Shown: positions 26,373 through 35,611, numbered from the stretch's first letter. The stretch is 64,000 nucleotides of DNA from Chryseobacterium lathyri (GCF_003290185.1 NZ_QNFY01000005.1:124001-188000); one strand, 5' to 3'. The notes: generated by a model not told the origin, from the letters alone. Translations and numbers: made by a program.

Positions 26373-26756
26373 TTTTTTGGGAATATTCAAGTATTCTTTA
26401 AGGTGGTCAATGACTTTTTAAAGTAGAATAATATATAACAGCAGAAGTATAGAATTACTTCTACAACGGGCAAGAGTAAATCGTACGCCTTATCTATCAG
26501 TTAGTTACATGAATAAAATATCTTTGTCTTAGAGTTTTATTCTCGGATTCCCTACGATAATAGAATTTTTATATCGCTTCTAAAAGCACAAAATTTTGAT
26601 TAGTTTCCTTGACTTTGGGCTCTTCTTCTCAACAGAAGAAGAGAACTAGTCACAGACTAAGCAGCCATTTGAAGGGTGAAAATCAAAAGATAGCTTTAAT
26701 GTATAGGCGATGATTAATGATTAAACACAATAAAATAATAAAAAAAGCAAAAGATT

Positions 26757-27824
26757 ATGAAAAAAAATGTTTCGCCACTGATACTTGTACTGTCAGGTTT
26801 CTTATCATTTGGCAATGCTCAGGTTGGCGTAAGTACTTCAAACCCTCAGGGTACCTTCCATATTGATGGAGCTAAGGATAACCCTGCTGTGGGAGCCCCT
26901 TCAGTTACCCAACAGGCTAATGATATGGTTGTAACCAACACCGGATCCTTAGGTGTAGGTATTACTGTTCCTACGACTAAGATGCATATAGTTACCACCG
27001 CAGCTAATTTAAACAGGTATACCTTAATTGATGCTCCAGCTGGTGGTAATAATCTGTCTATTTTAGCATTGAGAAATACGTCTCCATTGGCTGCCGGAAA
27101 TTTTTCACTTCTAGGTTTTACAAACAGTGGACCTACATCCGGAGGTGCAAATTGGGGAATTGGAAGTATACGTACCAGTACAGATGAAGACTTTTATATG
27201 GGAAATTCTCTTGGTGGAGGTTATCTGGAACGTCTTAGGATCACCTCTGCTGGAAATGTAGGAATTGGAACCTCTGCACCGACAGAATTATTGGATGTAG
27301 CAGGTCATACGAGAATTAGAACGATGGATATTGTAGCAGGAACTAATGCTGTAACTCCTGTTTATGCGGATTCTAATGGAGTATTGGTTAAAGCTTCTCC
27401 TTCTACAACTTTTGGGGCCGTTCTCTCATCTGCTCTCAACAATCTCGCAAGCGGAGCTACCGGACAATTGATTACGGGTTTATCTGATGGTGGTTTTTAT
27501 AAAGCTGTGGTCATAGTTGGAGATGGCTGTGGTAATGTGGCAATTGCAGAATATTACGTAATAAATAGCACTGCAAGCAGCTTATATTCGATCAATGGAT
27601 TAGGGGGGAGTCAAGGGAGTGGAAATACAGCAAAGTCACCTATCTTTAATGAGATCAGTAGATACAGCATTTCAACTGCCTGGACAGATGTGGTTGGTTG
27701 TGCGGATGGTGGAAATCCGAGTGCTTTAAACTATACGCTAACCATGCCGGCGGCAGGAACAATAAATATTACTAATAATGGAAACGTCGCAAGAGGGTAT
27801 AGGATAATTCTTACGAGGTATTAA
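26757..27824 (+). CDS. Exported protein with GNVGIGT-type repeats (surface/adhesin-like)
   Basis: The 355-residue protein has a signal peptide ending FGNAQ. It carries three copies of a motif common in Bacteroidetes surface and tail-fibre-like proteins: VGVSTSNPQGTFHIDG (about residue 23), LGVGITVPTTKMHI (about 64) and VGIGTSAPTELLDVAG (about 166). The C-terminal 150 residues form a separate beta-rich domain with two cysteines (GDGCGNVA and VVGCADGG). There is no T9SS sorting domain. Function is unknown; a structural or adhesive surface role is inferred. It stands alone before a strong terminator, next to the HTH pair and the two-component system. Confidence 0.8.
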   Translation: MKKNVSPLILVLSGFLSFGNAQVGVSTSNPQGTFHIDGAKDNPAVGAPSVTQQANDMVVTNTGSLGVGITVPTTKMHIVTTAANLNRYTLIDAPAGGNNLSILALRNTSPLAAGNFSLLGFTNSGPTSGGANWGIGSIRTSTDEDFYMGNSLGGGYLERLRITSAGNVGIGTSAPTELLDVAGHTRIRTMDIVAGTNAVTPVYADSNGVLVKASPSTTFGAVLSSALNNLASGATGQLITGLSDGGFYKAVVIVGDGCGNVAIAEYYVINSTASSLYSINGLGGSQGSGNTAKSPIFNEISRYSISTAWTDVVGCADGGNPSALNYTLTMPAAGTINITNNGNVARGYRIILTRY

Positions 27825-27847
27825 ATTTAAACTTAATAACGCTTTAA

Positions 27848-27887
27848 AATAAGTCTGCCATAACATATAGCAGACTTATTTTTTATT
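27848..27887 (+). terminator. Rho-independent terminator after the 26.8-kb exported protein
   Basis: An 11-bp perfect stem AATAAGTCTGC/GCAGACTTATT with an 11-base loop is followed by TTTTTATT. It may serve convergent genes on both sides. Confidence 0.85.
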
Positions 27888-27936
27888 CTTAATTGTAGGC
27901 ATTTGTAGGCATTTAGTATTGTATTTTTCGCCCAGC

Positions 27937-28251
27937 TTAAAGTGTATACTCTTTTTTCCACTTAGCAACAGAATTTCTGCTTAATTTAAAGTGAGTAGCC
28001 AGCTGAGTATTATTCAGTTTATTAACTTGTTGATGCATGAGCATATCGATGATAGCATTTTTATCGTATGATTTATGTTGTTGGTTAAATCTTGTTACCT
28101 CTTTATCTGTATCATTGAAAATGATTTCATTAAGATTAATAATATCCAGAGTTGTAAGTTCTTCCTTAGCTAAAATAAATGAGCATTCTTCCCATTTTTC
28201 AGGATTTTTATGGCTAATAATATCCGTATATAGTTTCTTATAGTTAGGCAT
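27937..28251 (-). CDS. Small HTH protein, transposase-like DNA-binding type
   Basis: The 104-residue protein has a C-terminal helix-turn-helix (NNTQLATHFKLSRNSVAKWKKEY, residues 79-101) of the kind found at the N-terminus of IS3-type transposases. The N-terminal 60 residues are not recognised. No catalytic DDE domain follows and no inverted repeats flank it, so it is not a functional transposase. It is paired with the next gene, 6 bp upstream, which ends in a similar HTH. A DNA-binding regulatory role is inferred. Confidence 0.7.
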   Translation of the reverse strand: MPNYKKLYTDIISHKNPEKWEECSFILAKEELTTLDIINLNEIIFNDTDKEVTRFNQQHKSYDKNAIIDMLMHQQVNKLNNTQLATHFKLSRNSVAKWKKEYTL

Positions 28252-28257
28252 AAGGTT

Positions 28258-28722
28258 TTATCTTTTATATTTTTTAATCCAGGTATAGAAGGTGGCTTTC
28301 GGGATATCATAATCATCCATTATCTGCTGTTTTGTTTTTTCTCCCTTTTCAGTCAGTTCCAGGACGAAGTCAATGATTTCTTTTGTGTAAATATTTTTTC
28401 TGAACTGAGGCATTGCCGTTTTTTTATTTTCTGTTACTTTATATAAAGCTTTGGAAGGAGAATATAAAATTAAATGTTGGGAATAAACTCTAAAGAAATC
28501 ATATTTTAAGAGCTTTGACCACCTCAGGAGAATTTCTGAATCTAAGGATTTACTGAGGTACATATTTTCTACCTCTTCTTCTGTACATTTTAGAAAACTG
28601 CATATTCGAGAGATTTCTATGTTTGTTTCTCTCACTTTTTGTTGGACTAATGCCCCAATGTTAAGTTGCTTGAAGTTATTTGTTATTGTCTCCATAAATT
28701 TCTGGAATTTAAGAACTGACAT
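28258..28722 (-). CDS. HTH protein, transposase-like, partner of the preceding gene
   Basis: The 154-residue protein has an internal segment resembling a lambda-repressor-like region (ISRICSFLKCTEEEVENMYL, about residues 38-57). A C-terminal HTH follows (GEKTKQQIMDDYDIPKATFYTWIKKYKR, about residues 126-153), with the WIKKYK ending typical of transposase orfA-like proteins. It starts either at 28722 or at the in-frame ATG at 28692. The stop lies 6 bp before the partner gene. Both lie between an exported protein and a divergent two-component system and may regulate these. Confidence 0.7.
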   Translation of the reverse strand: MSVLKFQKFMETITNNFKQLNIGALVQQKVRETNIEISRICSFLKCTEEEVENMYLSKSLDSEILLRWSKLLKYDFFRVYSQHLILYSPSKALYKVTENKKTAMPQFRKNIYTKEIIDFVLELTEKGEKTKQQIMDDYDIPKATFYTWIKKYKR

Positions 28723-28898
28723 TTTAGATACACTAGATAATTATCTTTAAACAGATGGAGGTCGTTGCAAAGAGTAAATTAATGATTACTTGTATTACCG
28801 TCCAGCTGCCTGCCATGAACCAGTTTTTGTCTTTTACAAAGATATTTGTTGTGTAGCACTTTCCTGAAAATTTATCCTGCGACTTTGTCTTATTGTAT

Positions 28899-28914
28899 GT
28901 AGAACATATTCTAC
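28899..28914. promoter_or_regulatory. Inverted repeat upstream of the sensor kinase promoter
   Basis: GTAGAA-CATA-TTCTAC is a perfect 6-bp inverted repeat around a 4-base centre. It lies 22 bp upstream of the -7 box at 28937, where an activator or repressor could bind. It was not found upstream of the paralog cluster at 32985. Confidence 0.4.
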
Positions 28915-28936
28915 AAAATTGTACTGTATAATAGAC

Positions 28937-28944
28937 TAATTTTG
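28937..28944 (+). promoter_or_regulatory. -7 promoter box for the sensor kinase gene
   Basis: TAATTTTG matches TAnnTTTG, 19 bp before the ATG. The nearest TTG upstream (28919) is only 15 bp away, short of the usual spacing. Confidence 0.45.
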
Positions 28945-28963
28945 CAGAATTACCAATTGTACT

Positions 28964-31900
28964 ATGAGAATATCTATATTGATTATTTTTTTATTTCACT
29001 TTCAGCAATCATATGGTCAATATGTTTCTTCATGGTATAATACAGAGAATGGTCTTCCACAGAATAGTGTCAAAGCTATTGTAAAAGATAAGTATGGTTT
29101 TATATGGCTGTCTACAGACAATGGAATAGTGCAATATGATGGCTCGGTATTTACAATACATAATAAATTAGCAGTTACCAACTTACATTTTGAAAATTTC
29201 TATGGAAATGTGTTGAATGACAGTATTGTAATTTATAACAATAATGACGAGAATAAAATTCTTATAAGAAAAAGAAAAGTCCATTCTATTACAAAAAGCA
29301 CTTTCACAAGAACATTTACTAAGGAGAAGTTTAATTTTTTAAAAAGGATATCGAAAAATTCTCCGGAATCCAAATACGGCTCTAATACCAAATATTATAT
29401 AAAGACCAGCTCCGGAAAATATAGTTTTTATAATAACAGGATTATATATACCGATGAAAAAAATAGGCAGACCAAAGTTCCAATTGTCACCACCAATTTA
29501 TCTAATATATTTCTTAATGGAGAAGACACTCTTTTTCTCGCCGATCCAAAAAACAGAAAAACTTACCGAGTTGATAAGGGAAAGCTAACAACTCTTACGA
29601 AGGCAACTCTTTTTAATGATCCTGAAACGAAAATATACTGGCAGCAGATTACCGGTCAGACTTTCATCATCAATAATGATAACATTTATCTTTTGCAGGG
29701 CTATAAGAATGATGAGTTGCAATTAAAATTTTTGATAACCTATAAGAATTTTGGAAATCAATTCTTTAATTCTATATTTTATGATAAAGATTTTAAAAGA
29801 TTATATCTGGGAAGCGTAACCAAAGGATTAAACATTGTACAGCTGACCCAATTTTTCACAGCTCAGAAAAAAATTCATTTTGTGGATGAAGTAAGCAGTT
29901 CTTCCATACCATTTAATGAAAATACAATTATAGACCCCTATGGATATGAAGTTAATAAGCATGGGCTCGTAAAGAATCATCATTTCGGTGTTAATGACAA
30001 GCATTTTATGTTTTACGATGATTCAGGGAATATTTTGTACAAGAATGACGATGATGTGGTTAGAAGATATAAATCCACCCAATATACTACCACTCATAGC
30101 ATTCATTTTCCGGGCTTAAAAGGTTTTTTTAAAAGTGCAGACCAGTTTGCCGTTTCTACAACAGATCTTACCCATTCCTATCTACATCTATTTGAAGACG
30201 AACAATTAAAGACTATAAATACTACGTTGGAGTTTACTGGATTTGTGAATTCATTTCTGCAATATAACAACGACGAATTTTTGATTGGATGTAGCGACGG
30301 TTTGTACTTAGGACGGCTAAAACAGAAAATTGCTGCCCAAGTAGCTAAAGAGATAAATGTAAAAAATATTATCAGAACCTCGGACGGACAGATATGGATA
30401 ACCACCAACAAAGATGGTTTCTTCTTGTTTAGAGATAAGAAGCTTTTCAAAATGCCTTTAGACCAGAATTCATATTTAAATTCCGCACACTATATTTTGG
30501 GGGATACGCATGGATATTACTGGATATCTTCCAATAACGGGTTGTTCAGGGTTGCTAAAAAACAGCTTTTAAAATATTCTGAAAACAATAAGACTCCTGT
30601 GTTTTATTACCGTTTTACGAAAAATGATGGCTTATTAACCACTGAATTTAACGGTGGTTCTATGCCTGATGCCTATTCCTTGAAAAATGGTGAATTTGTA
30701 TTTCCCTCAATGGAAGGGTTTGTATTTTTTGATCCGAAAGATATCAAAGCGTATTATCCCGATAAAAAAAGAATATATGTTGAAAGAGTGAGAATTAATG
30801 ATTCAGATATTACTTATTTTTCAAAGGATCTTATTTTAGAGAATAATTATAAGAATGCAGATATTTTTATTGATATTCCTTACTATTCAAATTCTTATAA
30901 CTTAAGAGTTGAGGCAAAGATAGAAGGGCAGGATCCTGACTGGCAGCAAATTGAAATTAAAAACGAAAGAAAATATACTATAAGCAATCTAATCCCGGGT
31001 AATTATACTCTGCAATTAAGGGTTCAGGTTTCTCCGGAGGGCAGTTATGCATACAGAACCGTAAAAATTAAAATCAAACCACTTTTTTACCAAACTACAG
31101 CTTTTAAATTAGCAGTTACTATTTTATTTTTATTCATATTTATAGTAATCATCTACACAAGAACTAAATTTTTACAGATAAGAAATCGATTGCTCAAAAA
31201 AAAAGTATCTAATATTAAAATAGCACTTAAAGAAAGTACGCAACATCTTGAAGCCGTAAAAAATGATATGCAGAAAGAATCGGAGTATCAGAAAAAGCTG
31301 ATAGAAGCTATCAGCCATGACATTAGTACTCCTGTTAAGTTTATTGCTATGATGTCTCAAAAATTAATCGATGTCCGTGAAGTTGATCTTCAGAAAGAAT
31401 ATTTCGACAGCATTCATCAATCTTCGGAAGAGCTGTATAATTTTACCATGCATCTTAAGGAATACAGTGATTTATTTGGAACTTACGATGTATACGAAAA
31501 GCATGAATATCCTATTAGTGAGATATTAATGGCCAAACAAAAACTATTTAATGAAGTTAGTAAATCACAAAATAGCAGAATTGAAATTATTGGAAAGGGC
31601 AACATTTATTGTCAGTTTAATAAAAGTATCCTATCGTGTATTGTCCATAATCTGGTTGATAATGCTGTGAAAAATACATCTGGGGGCATCATTTATATTA
31701 TTGTTGAAGATAATCAGGAGAAGATCACTCTGAAAATAGCAGATACTGGCAAAGGGATGTCGCAGGAGCAATTAACTTATTACAATGGATTGTACCAAAT
31801 GTCAATGAATGAGGATATTATAAAATTTAGAAATTACGGTCTTGGTCTACATATGGTTATTTATCTTGTAAAAAAAATGTATGCGGATATATCATTTTAC

Positions 31901-31981
31901 AAAAATTATCCTGGTGGAACTGCTGTTGAAGTCAATATTTACAAAAATAAAATGAATGGAAAAAAGAATTTTAATAGCTGA
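28964..31981 (+). CDS. Sensor histidine kinase with periplasmic beta-propeller and Y_Y_Y domain
   Basis: The 1005-residue protein has a signal peptide, then Reg_prop-type propeller repeats starting at residue 22 (SWYNTENGLPQNSV, YGFIWLSTDNGIVQYDG) through about residue 600. A Y_Y_Y domain follows (about 640-710) and one transmembrane helix near 712-732. A dimerisation segment has the phospho-histidine in AISHDISTPVKF near residue 784. The ATPase domain shows NLVDNAVKN near 897, DTGKGMS, and GLGLHMV. It lacks the receiver and AraC domains of classic hybrid sensors; the receiver is the separate next gene, which it overlaps by 26 bp. The signal it senses is unknown. Confidence 0.9.
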   Translation: MRISILIIFLFHFQQSYGQYVSSWYNTENGLPQNSVKAIVKDKYGFIWLSTDNGIVQYDGSVFTIHNKLAVTNLHFENFYGNVLNDSIVIYNNNDENKILIRKRKVHSITKSTFTRTFTKEKFNFLKRISKNSPESKYGSNTKYYIKTSSGKYSFYNNRIIYTDEKNRQTKVPIVTTNLSNIFLNGEDTLFLADPKNRKTYRVDKGKLTTLTKATLFNDPETKIYWQQITGQTFIINNDNIYLLQGYKNDELQLKFLITYKNFGNQFFNSIFYDKDFKRLYLGSVTKGLNIVQLTQFFTAQKKIHFVDEVSSSSIPFNENTIIDPYGYEVNKHGLVKNHHFGVNDKHFMFYDDSGNILYKNDDDVVRRYKSTQYTTTHSIHFPGLKGFFKSADQFAVSTTDLTHSYLHLFEDEQLKTINTTLEFTGFVNSFLQYNNDEFLIGCSDGLYLGRLKQKIAAQVAKEINVKNIIRTSDGQIWITTNKDGFFLFRDKKLFKMPLDQNSYLNSAHYILGDTHGYYWISSNNGLFRVAKKQLLKYSENNKTPVFYYRFTKNDGLLTTEFNGGSMPDAYSLKNGEFVFPSMEGFVFFDPKDIKAYYPDKKRIYVERVRINDSDITYFSKDLILENNYKNADIFIDIPYYSNSYNLRVEAKIEGQDPDWQQIEIKNERKYTISNLIPGNYTLQLRVQVSPEGSYAYRTVKIKIKPLFYQTTAFKLAVTILFLFIFIVIIYTRTKFLQIRNRLLKKKVSNIKIALKESTQHLEAVKNDMQKESEYQKKLIEAISHDISTPVKFIAMMSQKLIDVREVDLQKEYFDSIHQSSEELYNFTMHLKEYSDLFGTYDVYEKHEYPISEILMAKQKLFNEVSKSQNSRIEIIGKGNIYCQFNKSILSCIVHNLVDNAVKNTSGGIIYIIVEDNQEKITLKIADTGKGMSQEQLTYYNGLYQMSMNEDIIKFRNYGLGLHMVIYLVKKMYADISFYKNYPGGTAVEVNIYKNKMNGKKNFNS

Positions 31982-32570
31982 TGATCATTCTGTAGTAAGG
32001 GCCGGAACAGCCCTGATTTTAAGATCGGCATATCCCGGGCTTACAATAGATTCAGCAGAAAACTATGGACGTGTAAAAGAATTTCTCAAAACTAATCATT
32101 ATGATCTTCTCCTTTTAGATATTGATATGCCGGGAACAAAATATACCGAAATGATTTCTGAGCTAAAAAATACTCAGAAAGACCTTAAGATTTTAATATT
32201 TTCCGCTTATGATCAAAATATTGCCATACAGTATATTCGCAAAGGAGCGGATGGCTATTTAAATAAGTTGGGAACAGAAGAGGATATAAAAAACGCTATA
32301 AAAACTATTTTAGAAACCGGATATTTCTACCCGTCTGAGCTTATTCCTTTTATCATAAAGAATTTTGATGGGGGGAATAGTATAAAAAAACTTTCTCCCC
32401 GTGAATATCAGGTATTTGAACTATTGGCTAAGGGAAATGGAAATTTAGAAATTTCGAACCATTTGGGTCTACGAATAAATACAATAAGCACCTTTAAAAA
32501 GAGAATTTTTCAAAAATTAAAAATTAACAATATAGCAGAACTCATAGAATTATATAAAAATTTACATTAG
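31956..32570 (+). CDS. LuxR/NarL-type response regulator
   Basis: The 204-residue protein has a receiver domain (residues 1-120) with ADD near residue 9, the phospho-acceptor aspartate in LLLLDIDMPG near residue 54, and the conserved lysine in YLNKLG. A LuxR-type HTH (residues 140-204) shows LSPREYQVFELLAKGNGNLEIS and INTISTFKKRIFQKL. It overlaps the kinase gene by 26 bp, so the two form a cognate pair. The three exported paralogs 414 bp downstream and the exported protein at 26757 are likely but unproven targets. Confidence 0.93.
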   Translation: MEKRILIADDHSVVRAGTALILRSAYPGLTIDSAENYGRVKEFLKTNHYDLLLLDIDMPGTKYTEMISELKNTQKDLKILIFSAYDQNIAIQYIRKGADGYLNKLGTEEDIKNAIKTILETGYFYPSELIPFIIKNFDGGNSIKKLSPREYQVFELLAKGNGNLEISNHLGLRINTISTFKKRIFQKLKINNIAELIELYKNLH

Positions 32571-32627
32571 ATGCAGCCTATTTGTTAGTTCACAACAATT
32601 TAAAACCCTTATTATCTGTCAAAATAG

Positions 32628-32660
32628 AATCTATAATTTATATTATAGATTTTTGTTTTT
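32628..32660 (+). terminator. Rho-independent terminator after the response regulator
   Basis: A perfect 10-bp stem AATCTATAAT/ATTATAGATT with loop TTAT is followed by TTTGTTTTT. The rest of the gap to 32984 holds no recognised gene or clear -7 box. Confidence 0.8.
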
Positions 32661-32984
32661 CCAGCTTGCGATCGGGTGCGCAAAGCTCTGCCTGTTTGTA
32701 GATTTAGTTCTATAAATAAGCAGAACAAGCTGTATGTGTTATATTTCAACACGCCGTATAAATCAAATACCTTTACGATATAAAAATTGTAACCGGAATC
32801 TTTACAGTACGAAGCCTCTTTAAAAAAACAAATCTTTACAGCTTTAAAATGAAGTACTTTCTAATGATGGAGAGGGGATTTACTATGATGATTCCTATAA
32901 TCTAAGAGCAAATATAATTAAGAAAATAAATATTTAGACACTAAAACGAAGTAATGATAAAAGTATTAACCAATCCCATGAACG

Positions 32985-33731
32985 ATGAAAAAAATTAAGC
33001 ACTATTGTTATGTCTTTGCTCTCATAACAGGAATTGCCGCGCAGGGTCAGGTAGGAGTTGGCACGGCTACTCCTGATCCTTCTTCCTTGCTGGATTTAAA
33101 TGCTTCCAACAAAGGATTGCTTTTGCCGAGGGTAGCACTAACCTCTACAGCAGATATTATAACGGTTCCTAATCCTGCAAAAGGACTGCTTGTGTATGCC
33201 ACTCAAAATTCTGGAACAGGCATTACGGCAATACAGAAAGATACGCTGTATAAGTTTGACGGTACCCAATGGAAGCCTCTTACGACACGAGAGAAATTTA
33301 TCTCCAATGAATTACCTAAGATTGTTGCTGTAGGAAGAAAAACAACCACAGAGCCCTGTACTGGAGTTGTCACCAGACCGTTTAGCCTCAATCAAAGAAG
33401 CAGCAACTTAACTGCCGCAGGAGGCCTCACTGCTCCTCAGAATGGATATTATATGTTTTCGGTGAGAATAGTTCAATTAATGCCGCCAGTTCCCAGCCAG
33501 CCTTTTAGTCAAAGTCCATATATCAAAGCCCCAGGTCTGGCTACCTATTCTTATTTGTATAGAGGGGCGGGACTTTCGGCCCAGCCTGCCTCCATATTGG
33601 GAGTTATTTATTTAACACAGGGAACTATCACTTCAGGCTTCGAATGGCACCTAGGAAATAATACCTGTACTGCCGATGGTAGAATTCAAGGCCAGGAAGT
33701 GACTTGGGAGTATTTGGGAAATCCTTTATAA
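32985..33731 (+). CDS. Exported paralog 1 of three (VGxGTATPDPSS family)
   Basis: The 248-residue protein has a signal peptide ending AAQGQ, then VGVGTATPDPSSLLDL and LLLPRVALTST, a pattern shared by its two downstream paralogs. The middle part (NPAKGLLVYATQNSGTG, LYKFDGTQWKPL) also repeats in all three. The C-terminal half is beta-rich, with FSVRIVQL and a cysteine pair (EPCTG, NNTCTA), and ends QEVTWEYLG. The C-terminal domain has a jelly-roll-like (C1q/TNF-like) look, which is inference. Surface structural or adhesive role is possible. The spacing to paralog 2 is 22 bp. Confidence 0.82.
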   Translation: MKKIKHYCYVFALITGIAAQGQVGVGTATPDPSSLLDLNASNKGLLLPRVALTSTADIITVPNPAKGLLVYATQNSGTGITAIQKDTLYKFDGTQWKPLTTREKFISNELPKIVAVGRKTTTEPCTGVVTRPFSLNQRSSNLTAAGGLTAPQNGYYMFSVRIVQLMPPVPSQPFSQSPYIKAPGLATYSYLYRGAGLSAQPASILGVIYLTQGTITSGFEWHLGNNTCTADGRIQGQEVTWEYLGNPL

Positions 33732-33753
33732 ACTTAAATTTGATACTATAAAA

Positions 33754-34488
33754 ATGAGAAAAATATATTTTTCAGTACTTTTTTCCTTCCTTTTAACCGG
33801 ACAGTTAATGAGCCAGATTGGTATAGGTACTGCCGCTCCTGCACAATCATCAATTTTGGAAATGTCCTCCGCGAAAAAGGGCTTTTTAATCACTCGGGTC
33901 CCTTTAACTTCAAAGACTGATATAACCACGATTCCCAATCCTTCAATGGGCATGTTGACCTTAGCATTGCAAAACTCCGGTACTGGTGAAAACGCAGTAT
34001 ATGAAGGGCGGTTATATAAATTCAATGGAACAGGCTGGGATGAAATGGTGGAAGATGGAGAAATAGCCTCGGGTAGTTTATTTCCCGAGCTGGTAGCTGT
34101 CGGAAATAAAACTATTAATACTACAACCTGTACAGGTGCTGTTATGGGAAATTTCCAGTTGACAGCTCTAAAGAATATAAAAACAACCATTAACGCTAAT
34201 GGCTCAATAGTGGCCAATAAAACGGGCTACTACATCTGGAGTGTCAGTATCAGGCAGTTTATGCTGCAATCAGCCTACAGCCCTTTTCTGCTTCCGGGGA
34301 TGCTTAACTATGCATTCAGAGATGGTACAACGGCGGTAAGAGCCTGGCAAACCACGGTATTTACAGGATCAGTGTATTTAGAACAAGGGGACACTTCCGA
34401 ACCGTTTCAATGGCATTTAGGTGGAACATGTGTAGCTGCTGATCGGATAGGAGAACAGCAGGTCGTTTGGCAATATATAGGAGAATAG
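33754..34488 (+). CDS. Exported paralog 2 of three
   Basis: The 244-residue protein has a signal peptide ending LMSQ and then IGIGTAAPAQSSILEM and LITRVPLTSKTDI. It shares the middle NPSMGMLTLALQNSGTG and LYKFNGTGWDEM, and the C-terminal pattern YIWSVSIRQF, YLEQGDTSEPFQWHLG and EQQVVWQYIGE. The paired cysteines (TTCTG, GTCVA) are kept. It differs from the first paralog across most of the C-terminal half, suggesting old divergence. It is translated from the same transcript, 15 bp before paralog 3. Confidence 0.82.
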   Translation: MRKIYFSVLFSFLLTGQLMSQIGIGTAAPAQSSILEMSSAKKGFLITRVPLTSKTDITTIPNPSMGMLTLALQNSGTGENAVYEGRLYKFNGTGWDEMVEDGEIASGSLFPELVAVGNKTINTTTCTGAVMGNFQLTALKNIKTTINANGSIVANKTGYYIWSVSIRQFMLQSAYSPFLLPGMLNYAFRDGTTAVRAWQTTVFTGSVYLEQGDTSEPFQWHLGGTCVAADRIGEQQVVWQYIGE

Positions 34489-34503
34489 ATAATATAGATT
34501 ACA

Positions 34504-35229
34504 ATGAAAAAAAAGATATTTTGTTTACTAATAGGTTTGGTAACAATTACCATTAAAAGTCAAGTGGGAATAGGAACGGCCACTCCAGATCCATCTTCGA
34601 TATTGGAATTATCCTCATTAGATAAGGCATTGATACTCCCAAGGGTTTCTTTGACATCTACGACAGATATTACCACAGTAACCAATCCGGTCAAAGGGTT
34701 GGTGGTATACAACCTTTCAGACTCAGGCACCGGAACGGGTAGGGTGTATAAGGATTTAATTTATTTATATGATGGTGTATTATGGCAGGCATTAATGGAT
34801 TATAAATTAGCGACTAATACGATCAATTTGCCTGTATTATATTCAAGGGGCCGAAAAACGACCGTTACAACCTGTACAGGATCAGGCAGTGGAAATTTTA
34901 CTCTCGATGTGAGAGATAATAATATGGGGGTGTCCGGAACAATTACTGCTGATAAAAAGGGGTTTTATAAATTTACAGCACGTATTGTTCAGTATTTTCA
35001 ATTGGAATTCCTCCCACTCTTGAGTACACCTTCCGGGACATTCAGTTATAATTTTCGGGGAACCGCAGGGTATCAGGATAGAAAAGTAACGACTTCCGGA
35101 GTAGTCTATTTAGCACAAGGTGACACCAGTTCGGCCTTTTTCTGGGGATTAGGGGGATTCAATGTATGCAACGCTACCCACAGAATTAAAGAACAGGAAG
35201 TGATCTGGACCTATCTGGGAGATTTATAA
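34504..35229 (+). CDS. Exported paralog 3 of three
   Basis: The 241-residue protein has a signal peptide ending IKSQ, then VGIGTATPDPSSILEL and LILPRVSLTSTTDI. It carries NPVKGLVVYNLSDSGTGTG, the cysteine pair (TTCTG, FNVCNA), YLAQGDTSSAFFWGLGG and the ending EVIWTYLGDL. The C-terminal block aligns with paralogs 1 and 2 along its full length. A strong terminator at 35399 closes the three-gene operon. Confidence 0.82.
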   Translation: MKKKIFCLLIGLVTITIKSQVGIGTATPDPSSILELSSLDKALILPRVSLTSTTDITTVTNPVKGLVVYNLSDSGTGTGRVYKDLIYLYDGVLWQALMDYKLATNTINLPVLYSRGRKTTVTTCTGSGSGNFTLDVRDNNMGVSGTITADKKGFYKFTARIVQYFQLEFLPLLSTPSGTFSYNFRGTAGYQDRKVTTSGVVYLAQGDTSSAFFWGLGGFNVCNATHRIKEQEVIWTYLGDL

Positions 35230-35398
35230 TGTATATAGAAAACAGGTAGTTCCTATAGCCTACAAAAGCCTGTGGAGTTAATATTGAATAAGGTTATTGC
35301 GATTGCCGGGTTAAAATTATTACTAGTGGTAGTAAATGCAATAATAGTAATGTTGAAAGGGCATCGAGGTTCGCTATGACTCTTTCCAAATAGTTTAA

Positions 35399-35431
35399 GG
35401 AGACGTTTATTTATTAACGTCTCCATTTTTT
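35399..35431 (+). terminator. Rho-independent terminator after the paralog cluster
   Basis: A perfect 9-bp stem GGAGACGTT/AACGTCTCC with an 8-base loop is followed by ATTTTTTT. The rest of 35230-35476 shows no gene. Confidence 0.88.
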
Positions 35432-35500
35432 TGTATTCTGTGCCTTGATTTTTTGATCCATAAAGAATGTAAAAGTTCGGGTCACAAATTTTTATGGCAT

Positions 35501-35534
35501 AAAAAAGGAGACAACTATTAAATAGTGTCTCCTT
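35501..35534 (-). terminator. Terminator of the first tRNA-Pro/tRNA-Arg array
   Basis: Read on the minus strand, the bulged hairpin AAGGAGAC...GTCTCCTT is followed by TTTTTT. It sits directly after tRNA-Arg. The same hairpin follows the second copy at 43534 and exists as an orphan at 26250. Confidence 0.8.
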
Positions 35535-35537
35535 AAG

Positions 35538-35611
35538 TGAGCGCGAAAGGATTCGAACCTTTGACCGTCTGCTTAGAAGGCAGATGCTCTATCCAGCTGA
35601 GCTACGCACCC
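35538..35611 (-). tRNA. tRNA-Arg (anticodon TCT), copy 1
   Basis: A 74-nt cloverleaf begins GGGTGCG and pairs with CGCGCTC, with anticodon loop centre TTCTAA (anticodon TCT). Its T-stem is AAAGG/CCTTT, whereas copy 2 has TCAGG/CCTGA, so both strands of the stem changed together. No CCA is encoded. Confidence 0.95.

Noticed and set aside
27937..28722. Complete insertion sequence
   Set aside because: Two HTH proteins occur but no DDE transposase, terminal inverted repeats or target duplications could be found.
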